DNA of 64,000 nt, from assembly GCA_003612405.1 (NCBI GenBank), contig RAYR01000004.1, positions 62,001 to 126,000 of the forward strand. Reading direction: 5' to 3'. The first letter of the stretch is position 1. The number at the start of each line of letters is the position of its first letter. Positions 26,030 through 35,334 of this stretch are shown piece after piece. This DNA is from a bacterium 0.1xD8-71 (GTDB lineage Bacteria; Bacillota; Clostridia; Lachnospirales; Lachnospiraceae). The notes below the pieces were generated by a model. That model had not been told where the DNA came from. It was given only the letters and a program-made list of their open reading frames with translations, and did not search any database. The position numbers and the translations under genes are program-made.

Positions 26030-27148
26030 CTACATTCCTTCAAACAAATCTATCACCAGCTTTACCTCACCAAGCCCCAGACCCAGCTCCTTGGCAATAG
26101 CCATATTTGATTTGCCTGCCTTATGCAGTTCCAGGATTCGTTCATTACTATTACGTCCGTTATCCTTACCCTTGGCAAACTGAATCTCCACCCCCCGGAC
26201 TTCCTCAGATGCAGGCTCCTTACGGAATCCTCTTCTGGCCTTGGTTTTTCGTTTCGGTTCCTCAAGTTCTTCCCGGGCGCCAAAAATTCCCATACTGGCA
26301 AAAGCTTCACTGGTAGAAATATCCTGTTGAGGCGCCACATAATCTCCATCCGGCTCATGAATGATTTCCACCCGTTTGGGCTTAATCGGTGTAAACTCTG
26401 TCTCGTCCGCCTGCGGTTCCCCTTTGCCTTCAGACAATGTTTCTGCCTCCGGCATACCGGACTGGCTGTCTGCTGCCTTGTCATTCTCATCATTCCCGGC
26501 CAGTGTCTGCACTTCCTGTACCACATCCTGACGATATTCCCGGGCACTGTGAAGAGACCACAGATCTGTCCTGGTATCCTGCACCGCTCCCATCACAGAT
26601 TCCACAGCCTCCTGTACGGCCTCCTTGGCCTCTCTTGCTGTTGCCTCTGCATCCTGGATTTTGAGAATTGCCGCCTGGGCTGCATCCTCTGCGTCCTTAA
26701 CCTTCTGTGCCGCTTCCCTGGCTGTAACCTCTGCATCCTTAACCGTCTGTTTAATCTCATCTGCCGCCTGGGATGCCTCATTGATGGTAACCATCAGATT
26801 ATCGTGTTTATCATTCAACATATCATACAGGAATACTACTTCCTTATGATTCTTATTGATTTCTTCTAACACCGTGTCGGAATACTCATTCACCGCCATA
26901 ATCTTTTCATTGGCTACCCGTTCCATGGCACGTTCTGTCTTCTCTATAGAATAGTTGACCGTCTCATCGACAATGTCTGATATTTTCTCTCTGACATCCT
27001 TTACTTCGGCTTCCACCATTCTCCTGACTTCGGCCTCACTGATCAGCTGTACTCCCTCATTTACGTCTTTCTTTCTGGCCGGCAGAAAATATCCCAACAG
27101 GAATACTCCCACACCAATGATGATCATAATGATCTCTGTCGCACTCAT
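26030..27148 (-). CDS. DUF6115-like single-pass membrane protein, possible SwrB analogue
   Basis: 372 residues. N-terminal membrane helix (~4-22, EIIMIIIGVGVFLLGYF), a long coiled coil (~35-190, with repeated blocks such as VKDAEVTAREAAQ, VKDAEDAAQAA, IQDAEATAREA), an acidic, variable region and a C-terminal helix-turn-helix-like unit (ILELHKAGKSNMAIAKELGLG, ending GEVKLVIDLFEGM). Position just after the flagellar sigma factor block and the layout of N-terminal anchor plus C-terminal helical unit recall B. subtilis SwrB, which follows sigD and activates the flagellar export apparatus. This is analogy, not shown homology. I recognise the family name only tentatively. Confidence 0.65.
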   Translation of the reverse strand: MSATEIIMIIIGVGVFLLGYFLPARKKDVNEGVQLISEAEVRRMVEAEVKDVREKISDIVDETVNYSIEKTERAMERVANEKIMAVNEYSDTVLEEINKNHKEVVFLYDMLNDKHDNLMVTINEASQAADEIKQTVKDAEVTAREAAQKVKDAEDAAQAAILKIQDAEATAREAKEAVQEAVESVMGAVQDTRTDLWSLHSAREYRQDVVQEVQTLAGNDENDKAADSQSGMPEAETLSEGKGEPQADETEFTPIKPKRVEIIHEPDGDYVAPQQDISTSEAFASMGIFGAREELEEPKRKTKARRGFRKEPASEEVRGVEIQFAKGKDNGRNSNERILELHKAGKSNMAIAKELGLGLGEVKLVIDLFEGM

Positions 27149-27180
27149 GCCTTTTCCATTCCCTTCCGTAATCCGCCCCT

Positions 27181-27498
27181 CTATCTGGAGACGTCAAAGG
27201 TACTCACCCCTTTCAGAAGTACTTTCCCGTCGGATTCCTTCTTCAGGCCCTTTCTGTTCTTTCCACCGTCTCCATGGTATTCATTGCTTCCCTTATCTTT
27301 GGCATCAAACTTTCGCTCATGGTACTCAGGCTGTTCCCCCTTATTGACCCGCTTGACCTGTTTTTCAACCTGTTTCGTCATCTGCTGGCCAAAATTAGCC
27401 TGTTCCACCATACCTTTCGTGTCGTCATTATGTTTTAACATGGTATAGTCCTGAGCCCTTGTGATCTGCCCCTGCATTTCCACAAACCCTATTGCCAT
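27181..27498 (-). CDS. Small conserved-looking protein of the flagellar locus, function unknown
   Basis: 105 residues, starting MAIGFVEMQGQITRAQDYTML. Polar and charged: the middle is rich in Gln, Lys, Glu and Asn (QQMTKQVEKQVKRVNKGEQ) and the end is Lys/Gly rich. No membrane helix, signal peptide or recognised domain. GGAAGGGG lies upstream of the ATG. It is between fapA and the DUF6115-like gene, all in one direction with gaps of 30-45 bases. I recognise no family with certainty; its place suggests a Lachnospiraceae-type flagellar accessory protein. Confidence 0.7.
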   Translation of the reverse strand: MAIGFVEMQGQITRAQDYTMLKHNDDTKGMVEQANFGQQMTKQVEKQVKRVNKGEQPEYHERKFDAKDKGSNEYHGDGGKNRKGLKKESDGKVLLKGVSTFDVSR

Positions 27499-27541
27499 CT
27501 TATATACCCCTTCCCTGTCTGATCATACCCCATTGTCACTC

Positions 27542-29131
27542 TCAAAATGGCACCATCTTCACATCGCCTCTATCTCTGATAAAACGACAATAATGAGAGG
27601 TCTTCTGTACCACCATCGACACATCACCGATACAAATTCTGGTTCCTGGATATACCATCCCATGAACCCTGACCACTGTGTCTAATGGGTTACCTACCTG
27701 TTTTTGCAATTCCTGAAGTTCCTTATTGGACTCCTCCAGGGATTTGGTTTTCTGCTCATTCGCCAGTACCAGGGTCTGCACATACTTTATCTGCTCATCA
27801 TTCAGCCTCACGCCCTGGGCAAGCTTCTGCTTTGTAGAGACAAGAATCGGCTGCACCATTTGCAGGGTCTTCATATCCTCTGCTATCTGCTGCTGCAACT
27901 GCTTTATCCGTTCCTTGACTGCCGGATCCGCGCCGACTTCAATGACCGTATCGGCTCCCATCTCCGATCCAAGCGTCTTCACATCAATACTTCCGGTCGC
28001 ACATACTCTGCCGCCAGTGATAAATCCACGTTTACCGTCCACATTGACCTCTCCGCCCGCAGAAATCCTGCTGTGCAGAATGGATTCAGAGACCACATAG
28101 CCTTTAGCTTCGGCAGTGACATTCTCCAGAAATTTGGCAACAATATTTCCCTCCGCCCTGAGCACGCCTTTTCCCATACCGTTCATGCCCCTGGTAATGA
28201 TAATGTTGCCTCCGGCCTCCAGGTGTGCACCTTCCACAACACCTTTTACCATAATATCGCCTTTGGCCTTAACTTTAAAGTTTGTGAACACATTTCCGTT
28301 GATCTGCACATTGCCTTCGTAGTCAATATTTCCGGTGGAATTATCCACGTTCTCTACCACCAGTTCATCCGACACAAAGACCGCACCGTCCACCAGTTCC
28401 ACATGTCCGTCTACCAAGGAAATCAGCTTCCGTCCATCCTCGGACATTTCAATATTATGGCCATAGTCAAAAGATACCTTCTTCACCTCAGCCGGCATAA
28501 TCTTATCACCCACAATATTGCTTCCGGGTTCTCCCGGCACCTCCGGATGCAGAATTGCCAGCTCATCACCTTTATTACAATGATTTAGTATATTCAGATT
28601 AAAAAAATCTACGCTGCCGTCTTCCTTTAAAGTTGGCTTTGCTTTTTTATCCGTATTAAATTTATATTCAATATAGGCATCTTTACCCTGTACAGGAGGC
28701 CTGCCCTCCGCCACAAGAATATTTTCGCAGTACTGCCGCTTGCTAAAGAATTTCAAAATCTCATCTTTTTTGATGCCGGTCTTTATCCCCCGCATCAAAA
28801 GATCCTGCACCAGTTCCTGCGGTGTCATATTCTCACCGCCCACGGAAGACGCATAGAACTTTGCATGAGCCTGCATCTTGTCAGGCGTAATCGTCAACTT
28901 ATAACATTCCCTCTCCGGATACCTGGTCACCGTACCGAGAAGGACCTCCGTTTCTTCTTTCTCCGCTGTCTCCACAGCCCGTTTTAAGGCTGGCAGGTCA
29001 CAGGCATACTCCTTCATCGTCAAATACTCAACCACATCATTGATATCAACAGGCTTACCACCTTCTGTGGGCGGAATCATCCTGATGGCTGACATCTTCT
29101 CTCCATTTACCAGTCTGAAATAACCGTTCAT
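27542..29131 (-). CDS. FapA family protein (DUF342)
   Basis: 529 residues. The N-terminal ~200 residues form a mixed domain. From ~220 to ~400 there is a beta-helical region with repeated hexads (YEGNVQINGNVF, AKGDIMVKGVVEG, AGGNIIITRG, AEGNIVAKF, AGGEVNVDGKRG) as in FapA and bactofilins, then a long coiled coil (~405-480) and a final small beta domain (VRVHGMVYPGTRICIGD). DUF342 proteins often occur in fla loci of Clostridia and some are named flagellar assembly protein A; in Vibrio FapA affects localisation of other proteins. The gene follows the sigma factor gene by eight bases, so it is in the same operon. Confidence 0.85.
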   Translation of the reverse strand: MNGYFRLVNGEKMSAIRMIPPTEGGKPVDINDVVEYLTMKEYACDLPALKRAVETAEKEETEVLLGTVTRYPERECYKLTITPDKMQAHAKFYASSVGGENMTPQELVQDLLMRGIKTGIKKDEILKFFSKRQYCENILVAEGRPPVQGKDAYIEYKFNTDKKAKPTLKEDGSVDFFNLNILNHCNKGDELAILHPEVPGEPGSNIVGDKIMPAEVKKVSFDYGHNIEMSEDGRKLISLVDGHVELVDGAVFVSDELVVENVDNSTGNIDYEGNVQINGNVFTNFKVKAKGDIMVKGVVEGAHLEAGGNIIITRGMNGMGKGVLRAEGNIVAKFLENVTAEAKGYVVSESILHSRISAGGEVNVDGKRGFITGGRVCATGSIDVKTLGSEMGADTVIEVGADPAVKERIKQLQQQIAEDMKTLQMVQPILVSTKQKLAQGVRLNDEQIKYVQTLVLANEQKTKSLEESNKELQELQKQVGNPLDTVVRVHGMVYPGTRICIGDVSMVVQKTSHYCRFIRDRGDVKMVPF

Positions 29132-29139
29132 ACATACCT

Positions 29140-29925
29140 CTATTTTCTTCCATCAGTATCTGTGAGTATTCCGATATAATTCCCGAGCTTTCCTCTCATC
29201 TTCTGCAACGCCCTGGTATGCAGCTGGGATATCCTGGACTCAGACACCTCCAGGATATTACTGATTTCCTTTAAGGTCAGTTCCTCATAATAATATAATA
29301 CGATAACCTTGCGCTCTTTCTCCGTGAGAAGTTCAAGAGCCTCCGCCAGAATTTTTTTCAGTTCTTCTTTCTCCAGAATTTCCTCCGGAGAGTCAAACTG
29401 AGAACTCTTGGAATGACCTGCCTCGTTGGACACCTCGCTTCCCTGTTCCAGAAACTCATTGAGGGACACCACATTGGTAATCTTCATCTGTGACTGCCAG
29501 TCCAGATACTCATCATCCGTGATGCCAAGACTTGCCGCAATTTCCTCGTCTGTGGCACTCCTGCCAAATTTGGCCTCAATCTCCTTGATCGCCGCATCTA
29601 TCTTCTTCTGTTTCTGCCTGATCGTACGCGGAATCCAGTCCATCTTACGAATCTGATCCAGAATGGCACCCCGGATACGCAGACTGGCATAGGTTTCAAA
29701 CTTTACATCCTTTAGACAGTCAAATTTGTCAATGGCGTCAATCAGTCCAAAGATTCCGTAACTTACCAGATCTTCATACTCCACATTATATCCCAGATAC
29801 ATACTGAGACGCCCGGCAACCACTTTTACGAGCGGGGCATATTCCAATATGATATTTTCACGTACTTCGGGAGACTTAGACTTTGCATAGTCCTCCCAGA
29901 GCTTTTTTCTGCCTGCCTCGTCCAT
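29140..29925 (-). CDS. fliA: Flagellar sigma factor (FliA / SigD / sigma-28)
   Basis: 261 residues. Region 2 near the N-terminus (ENIILEYAPLVKVVAGRL, EDLVSYGIFGLIDAIDKFD, KFETYASLRIRGAILDQIRKMDW), region 3 (~105-165) and region 4 (LLTEKERKVIVLYYYEELTLKEI, SESRISQLHTRALQKMR) with the -35 recognition helix. RKMDWIPRTIRQKQ matches the FliA/WhiG subgroup. It directs late flagellar genes such as flagellin, MCP and motor genes. It lies downstream of cheD, as sigD does in B. subtilis. No anti-sigma factor FlgM gene is in the window. Confidence 0.95.
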   Translation of the reverse strand: MDEAGRKKLWEDYAKSKSPEVRENIILEYAPLVKVVAGRLSMYLGYNVEYEDLVSYGIFGLIDAIDKFDCLKDVKFETYASLRIRGAILDQIRKMDWIPRTIRQKQKKIDAAIKEIEAKFGRSATDEEIAASLGITDDEYLDWQSQMKITNVVSLNEFLEQGSEVSNEAGHSKSSQFDSPEEILEKEELKKILAEALELLTEKERKVIVLYYYEELTLKEISNILEVSESRISQLHTRALQKMRGKLGNYIGILTDTDGRK

Positions 29926-29933
29926 CCTGGTCC

Positions 29934-30368
29934 CTACTCACCCTTTTCATTTATTCTCGCAGCTGCCCTTGGGCTGTCCTGCTCTGACGGTTCCTTTTCT
30001 ATCACTTCGCCCTCTTCCATATGGGCCTCTTCAATCTGCCTCTCAAACCGATCCAGCATCGTCTTTAACACACATCCTGCAAAATAGAATCCTACCAGCA
30101 CGCATAACAAAATGATCAGCATGGTTTTCGTCTCATAATGCAGAACACGCATGGTTATACTGGTAACCGCCCCGGCAAGGAGCATGACAAAAGGAGGGAT
30201 CAGTCTGCGTTTCTTTGCCCTCTCCTGTCTCTCTTCTTCCTCTCGCTTCTCTCTTGCCTCTCTCTGCGCCGCACTCTCCGGTTCCTGTTCCTCTACCGTT
30301 TCCTCCGTGCTGTCAGCTTCCTCTCTGGCAGTCTCTTCTCCACTGGTGCTTGTCTCTTCCCAATCCAC
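29934..30368 (-). CDS. Two-helix membrane protein of the che-fliA region, function unknown
   Basis: 144 residues, GTG start preceded by AGG. A Glu-rich N-terminal tail (~1-48), a basic patch KKRRLIPP, two membrane helices (FVMLLAGAVTSITMRVL ~57-74; MLIILLCVLVGFYFAGCV ~84-102) and an acidic C-terminal tail. Both tails would be on the cytoplasmic side. It sits between cheD and fliA with gaps of 34 and eight bases. No family recognised; similar small proteins are found between cheD and the sigma gene in related bacteria as far as I recall. Confidence 0.65.
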   Translation of the reverse strand: MDWEETSTSGEETAREEADSTEETVEEQEPESAAQREAREKREEEERQERAKKRRLIPPFVMLLAGAVTSITMRVLHYETKTMLIILLCVLVGFYFAGCVLKTMLDRFERQIEEAHMEEGEVIEKEPSEQDSPRAAARINEKGE

Positions 30369-30402
30369 CCTATCAATCCTTCCACCGTAGTTTCTTGTCC
30401 GG

Positions 30403-30888
30403 TCAGATCTTATACTCCGCCTTCCCTACCGCACGAATCACAAAATCCCCTGTCTCCGGATAAAAAATAACAGTCCTTCCAAAATTCTTTCCGGTATCTT
30501 CCGCCAGAATCGGAATCCGAAGCTGCGCCAGTTTTTTCTTGGTCGCCTCCACATTCCGTTCTCCGACACGAACCATTTCACTTTTACTCTGAAATCCGAA
30601 CATCTGCGCACCGCCCGCAATCTTAGCCACAAGACGGTTCCTGTCGGCACCCCTTCTGACTACCTGCTTTACCAGTTCCTCTATTCCCGTATCAGCGAAC
30701 TTGGGAATATTAGAATTATTTCGGATTGTTGTGCTGTCCGGAAGCATGATATGTGCCAGGCCACCGATCTTCGTAATCGGATCACGAAGCGCAATTCCAA
30801 CACAAGATCCCAACCCCAGCGTAGTAATACTGTCAGGGCTGACACATACATTCAAGTCAGCCATTCCGACCTTTATCTCTTTACCCAT
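30403..30888 (-). CDS. cheD: Chemoreceptor glutamine deamidase CheD
   Basis: 161 residues. Catalytic Cys29 in LGLGSCVGIAL and His46 in GGLAHIMLPDS match the CheD Cys/His/Thr triad. CheD deamidates receptor glutamines and in Bacillus and Thermotoga binds CheC to raise its phosphatase activity. It is 92 bases downstream of cheC, and the gap contains no clear terminator or promoter. Full length. Confidence 0.96.
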   Translation of the reverse strand: MGKEIKVGMADLNVCVSPDSITTLGLGSCVGIALRDPITKIGGLAHIMLPDSTTIRNNSNIPKFADTGIEELVKQVVRRGADRNRLVAKIAGGAQMFGFQSKSEMVRVGERNVEATKKKLAQLRIPILAEDTGKNFGRTVIFYPETGDFVIRAVGKAEYKI

Positions 30889-30980
30889 ATTACCGCTTTC
30901 TCCTGTTTACACATACTACATAATATCTCTAAATATACATGGAAATCATTGCTGCATCCTAAAAACTGCAATCTTATGAA

Positions 30981-31598
30981 TCAGATACTGATTCCCAGTG
31001 CTGACAGTATTCTGCCATAGGATTCCAAATCCGGAATCAGTATAAAATACCCATCCAGAACCATCTCGTCAAAAAACTGGGTCTGAATCAATAATATCCT
31101 GTCGCCAAGCGCTCCGAACTCGATTGCCGGAACACTCAAAATCGCACCGGCCATATCCACCGTGAGATCCGGAACTGACGGATAGACCGCAAGATTCGTG
31201 ATGCTCGACAGGGAATTCAGATAAGCCCCTGTAATGATATTTCCTACCTCTTTCAATGCAGAAAATTCCATCTCGGTAAATTCTTCACCCTCTGACTCAA
31301 TCCCCATCAGCTTACCCACAAGATGTTTCGCGGCCTGCTTCTCCAAAAGGAACATAATACTGCCGGTAATATCACCCTCAATTCCCAGATAAATACCTGC
31401 CATGACCAGTTCTTCACCGCCCATGGTCTCGCCAATCTCCTTGAACTCCAGAAGTCTGACCTGCGGAACAGCCATATCCACTTTACACTGCATCATCTGC
31501 GCCAGTGCCGTAGTCGCATTACCAGCACCGATGTTGCCTAATTCTTTCAGAACATCAAAATACTCATTTGACATTTCTTCTAAGGAAATTTCACCCAC
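30981..31598 (-). CDS. cheC: CheY-P phosphatase CheC
   Basis: 205 residues, GTG start preceded by AGGAGG. Two phosphatase active sites with the E...N pattern: LKELGNIGAGNATTAL (~17-32) and LKEVGNIITGAYLNSL (~115-130). The protein dephosphorylates CheY-P and partners with CheD, the next gene. Overlap-free operon with cheW upstream. Confidence 0.96.
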   Translation of the reverse strand: MGEISLEEMSNEYFDVLKELGNIGAGNATTALAQMMQCKVDMAVPQVRLLEFKEIGETMGGEELVMAGIYLGIEGDITGSIMFLLEKQAAKHLVGKLMGIESEGEEFTEMEFSALKEVGNIITGAYLNSLSSITNLAVYPSVPDLTVDMAGAILSVPAIEFGALGDRILLIQTQFFDEMVLDGYFILIPDLESYGRILSALGISI

Positions 31599-31609
31599 TC
31601 TGGTTCCTC

Positions 31610-32062
31610 CTATACGCTTTCTAAGACGACCGAGTTCAGATCCAACAGGGAAATCAACCCGCCTTCACATTTTCCGACTCCGAATAAAAAGCTTGCCTTC
31701 TCATCCTTGGAGTCGTAAGCCATCTTTTCAATATTCTCGTTTTCTAAAGTCACAACTTCCTTGACCTCATCCACAATCACACCAATCGTACCCTGCTGCT
31801 CTAATTTTAAAATAATGATCCGGCTGGACTTGGTTTCCACATCAGGTTCCAGTCCCATCTTGATACGTATGCTCATGACCGGAATCACTTCACCCCGAAG
31901 ATTGATCACACCCTTGAGGTACGCATCTACCTTGGGTACTCTTGTGATGTGCTGCATCCTCACAATATTATCTATGTATTTGATATCAATCCCATACTGC
32001 TCATCACCCAGCTTGATCACGATGAACTGTGTGGATTCTCCAACTACTCTTAATTCTTCCAT
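31610..32062 (-). CDS. cheW: Chemotaxis coupling protein CheW
   Basis: 150 residues, a single CheW domain (FIVIKLGDEQYGIDIKYID, VINLRGEVIPVMSIRIKMG). It links chemoreceptors to CheA. GGAGG precedes the ATG. It follows cheA by 20 bases. Confidence 0.97.
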   Translation of the reverse strand: MEELRVVGESTQFIVIKLGDEQYGIDIKYIDNIVRMQHITRVPKVDAYLKGVINLRGEVIPVMSIRIKMGLEPDVETKSSRIIILKLEQQGTIGVIVDEVKEVVTLENENIEKMAYDSKDEKASFLFGVGKCEGGLISLLDLNSVVLESV

Positions 32063-32081
32063 GGCATGTTCCTCCCTCTTC

Positions 32082-34241
32082 TTAGATCAGTGTGTTGGCA
32101 TCCAGAATCAATGCCACTTCACCGTCACCCAGAACCGTAGCACCGCTGATGATCTTGCACTTGCTGATATACTTGCCAAGTGACTTGATAACAATCTCCT
32201 GCTGTCCAATCAGCTCATCCACCACAAGACCTGCCTGTTTATCGCCCTTCTTGACGATAACGACTACCAGATTATCCTCCGGATTCTTCTTGCTCGGAAT
32301 ATCCAGAATATCGCTCAAACGCACTAACGGAATCACAAGATCTCTCAGCTGTATTACCTCTTTGGCCTGTACCAGCTTCACATCAGACGGGGAGATATCT
32401 TCAATGGTCTGAATGGAGCCCAGGGAAATCGCATATTTCTCATCACCGATATCCACCATAAGGGCCTGTATGATTGCCAGTGTAAGCGGAAGCCTGATCG
32501 TCCAGGTACTTCCCTCTCCCAGCTTTGATTTTACTTCTACTTCACCACTCAGGGATTCGATCATGGACTTCACCACATCCAGTCCCACACCACGGCCCGA
32601 TACATCAGATACTACTTTGGCGGTAGAGAAGCCGGCATTGAAAAGCAGATCTATAATCTCTTTATCACTCATGTTCTCGCCCTGCTCCGGCGTGATCACA
32701 CCACGCTCGATCGCTTTATTCTTGACAGCCTTCGTGTCGATACCGTTACCGTCATCCCTGACCTCGATCACCACATTGTTACCGTCCTGATAGGCATCCA
32801 GGAAAATGGAACCCACTTCCGGCTTGCCTCTCTCTTTACGCACCTCAGCCGACTCTAATCCATGATCCGCCGAATTACGCAGAAGATGCATCAGTGGATC
32901 ACCAATCTGATCTACCACGGTACGATCCAGTTCCGTCTCTTCACCGCTCATGTACAGTTCCATTTTCTTACCCAGTTTTTTCTGTAAATCACGAACCATA
33001 CGGGGGAACTTATTGACTGTACTCTCAATAGGTACCATACGGACTTTCATGACGGATTCATGGAGGGATGTAGTAACACTCTCCAGATACTCTATCTGCT
33101 CATTGACTGCCGGACTGGAATTACCGGACATGGTGGATGCTGATACCAGAGAATTCTTTGCAATGATCAGCTCACTGACCAGATTCATTAAAGTATCCAG
33201 TTTCTCAATATCCACTCTGACCGTTCTGTTCACTACCGGTTTATTTGCCGCAGGCTTCTTTGCTGCCGGTGCCGGAGTCGATACCGGTGCCGGTGCCTGA
33301 TCCTGTACGGCAGGCTGAACCTGCGGCGCCTCTGCCTGTACCGGTGCCTCATTTGCAGGCTTTTCCTGTCTGACGCTGCTCTGGGCAGCTGCGGTCTGCG
33401 GTGCTTCCGCATCATCTTCTTCCTGTTCCTTCGCTGAATTTACATCATTCATATTCAATACGCCGCCAATGACATCCTCAATCTCAGATACACTTTTAGC
33501 CGCGTTCACAATCTTGTCAAGTTCCTCCTCGGAAATAATAATCAAGCTGAAATACAGGTCAAACTTCTCATCCTCAATATCCTGTGAGGAAGGATCTGAC
33601 ACAATAATCTCACTGGTTTCCTCAATAGCCTTGAACACCAGAAATGCTCTTGCTGCCTTTAAAATACAGGACTCCTGCACTTTAACCGTAAGACCATAGA
33701 CCATCTTGCCCTGTCTGTCCGCCTCTTTGAGTACGTTCTGCTGGTTCTCATTAAGCTTGATTTCTCTGAACTTCTGGGAGTCCTGGGAATCCACCTGCAC
33801 CGGGCTGTCCTTGGGTGCCTCTGATACAGGAGACGCCTTCTCTCCCTCTTCATCCGAACCGCCGCTCATGATGTTATTCAGGCGCTTGATCAATGCCCCA
33901 TTATCATTGGTGCCTTCATCCGAGCTCTCTCTGATATTGGTATTGTATTCCTCCAATGCATCCAGACACTGGAACAACACATCGATCATATCCGCATTTA
34001 CTTTGATATTACCGTTTCTCACCTCAGAAAATACGTTCTCCATATCATGGGTCAGAGTCTGCATCCTCTTATACCCCATGGTGCCTGCCATACCCTTAAG
34101 GGAATGAGCCGCCCGGAAAATCTCATTAATTGTGTCCATATTCTCCGGATCCTGCTCCAACGACAGAATCTGTGTGTTCAGATTCTGTAGATGTTCATTT
34201 GTTTCATCAAGGAAAATCTCGAGATATTGACTTACATCCAT
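32082..34241 (-). CDS. cheA: Chemotaxis histidine kinase CheA
   Basis: 719 residues. P1 Hpt domain with phosphorylated His46 in FRAAHSLKGMAG; a P2-type CheY/CheB docking region (~155-270); a Pro/Ala/Gln-rich linker (~290-340); P3 dimerisation helices (~345-410, NLVSELIIAKN); P4 ATPase with N-box HLLRNSADHGLE, DDGNGID, and SGRGVGLDVVK; and a C-terminal CheW-like P5 domain. Full length. Starts one base after the cheB stop region, so it is coupled to cheB. Confidence 0.97.
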   Translation of the reverse strand: MDVSQYLEIFLDETNEHLQNLNTQILSLEQDPENMDTINEIFRAAHSLKGMAGTMGYKRMQTLTHDMENVFSEVRNGNIKVNADMIDVLFQCLDALEEYNTNIRESSDEGTNDNGALIKRLNNIMSGGSDEEGEKASPVSEAPKDSPVQVDSQDSQKFREIKLNENQQNVLKEADRQGKMVYGLTVKVQESCILKAARAFLVFKAIEETSEIIVSDPSSQDIEDEKFDLYFSLIIISEEELDKIVNAAKSVSEIEDVIGGVLNMNDVNSAKEQEEDDAEAPQTAAAQSSVRQEKPANEAPVQAEAPQVQPAVQDQAPAPVSTPAPAAKKPAANKPVVNRTVRVDIEKLDTLMNLVSELIIAKNSLVSASTMSGNSSPAVNEQIEYLESVTTSLHESVMKVRMVPIESTVNKFPRMVRDLQKKLGKKMELYMSGEETELDRTVVDQIGDPLMHLLRNSADHGLESAEVRKERGKPEVGSIFLDAYQDGNNVVIEVRDDGNGIDTKAVKNKAIERGVITPEQGENMSDKEIIDLLFNAGFSTAKVVSDVSGRGVGLDVVKSMIESLSGEVEVKSKLGEGSTWTIRLPLTLAIIQALMVDIGDEKYAISLGSIQTIEDISPSDVKLVQAKEVIQLRDLVIPLVRLSDILDIPSKKNPEDNLVVVIVKKGDKQAGLVVDELIGQQEIVIKSLGKYISKCKIISGATVLGDGEVALILDANTLI

Positions 34242-34242
34242 A

Positions 34243-35313
34243 CTATTTTACCCCCACGTTCATTATGATTTCCTGCGCAATCTGTTCAAGCGGTACCGTC
34301 TGGTCTGCCAGTCCTGCCGCAACAGCACTCTTCGGCATCCCATACACCGCACATGTACTTGCCTCCTGAACAATGACATGCGTTTTCTTCTTTTCCTTCA
34401 GATTTCGGATTCCCTGGGTGCCGTCAGCCCCCATACCCGTCATGACCACACACACAATCTGATCATATCTGCTGTCTGACAAAGATTCGTACATATAGTT
34501 CGCGCAGGGTTTCACGCCCTCCCTGGCCGGTTCATTGGTATAATGAATCGTATATTTCGTAGCCATTGTCAGGACATTCAGATGCTTGCCGCCCATCGCA
34601 ATATAGACAGTTCCCGGCTCCAGCACATCACCCTCTGCCGCTTCCTTTACCCTGACCTCACTCAGGGAATCCAGACGCTCTGCTAAAGATGCTGTAAATC
34701 CGGCAGGCATATGCTGCACGACCACGACCGGTGCCTTAAGGTTTTTGGGCAGCCTCGGTATAACTGCCTGCAAAGCTTTCGGCCCTCCTGTGGAACTTGC
34801 AAGGGCCACAATCTTATTGCCGCTCACAGAAGCTGCGTGTCTGCTCACAAGCGCTACCATCTTTTTGGAACTCTTAAGATCGCCTGCGGTAAACGTTTTA
34901 CTGGACACTTGCATCCGCGAATCTGCCACCACCGCAAGGATTTTCAGGAGTCTTTCTTTAAACTCACCATTGCGGCAATCCATCGCATTATTCGGCTTAT
35001 GGATAAAATCAAGAGCACCTAACTCCAGGGCATCCAATGTGGTCTTGGCGCCCTCCCTGGTATCCGTACTCGCCATCAGAATCTTCGCCGAAATCTTACG
35101 CTTTTGCAGTTCCTTAAGTAACTCCAGGCCATTCATCTGCGGCATATTGACATCCAGTACTACCGCATCATAGGTCTTTCTGCTGAGCAGATCCAATGCC
35201 TCTAAACCATTAACTGCCCGATCCTGTACATGGAATCGTTCATCACTGTTGATTATATCACAGAGTACCCTTCTCATGAGTGCAGAGTCGTCAACTAACA
35301 GTATGTTTTTCAT
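34243..35313 (-). CDS. cheB: Chemotaxis response regulator / receptor methylesterase CheB
   Basis: 356 residues from MKNILLVDDSALMRR. Receiver domain with phospho-acceptor Asp54 (VVLDVNMPQMNG), a linker, then the methylesterase domain with ASSTGGPKAL (catalytic Ser), VVQHMPAGFT (His) and TGMGADG (Asp). The ATG at 35313 has GGAGG eight bases upstream; the ATG five codons earlier overlaps it. The matching methyltransferase CheR is not in this window. Confidence 0.97.
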   Translation of the reverse strand: MKNILLVDDSALMRRVLCDIINSDERFHVQDRAVNGLEALDLLSRKTYDAVVLDVNMPQMNGLELLKELQKRKISAKILMASTDTREGAKTTLDALELGALDFIHKPNNAMDCRNGEFKERLLKILAVVADSRMQVSSKTFTAGDLKSSKKMVALVSRHAASVSGNKIVALASSTGGPKALQAVIPRLPKNLKAPVVVVQHMPAGFTASLAERLDSLSEVRVKEAAEGDVLEPGTVYIAMGGKHLNVLTMATKYTIHYTNEPAREGVKPCANYMYESLSDSRYDQIVCVVMTGMGADGTQGIRNLKEKKKTHVIVQEASTCAVYGMPKSAVAAGLADQTVPLEQIAQEIIMNVGVK

Positions 35314-35334
35314 TTTATATGCCTCCATCTGTCC

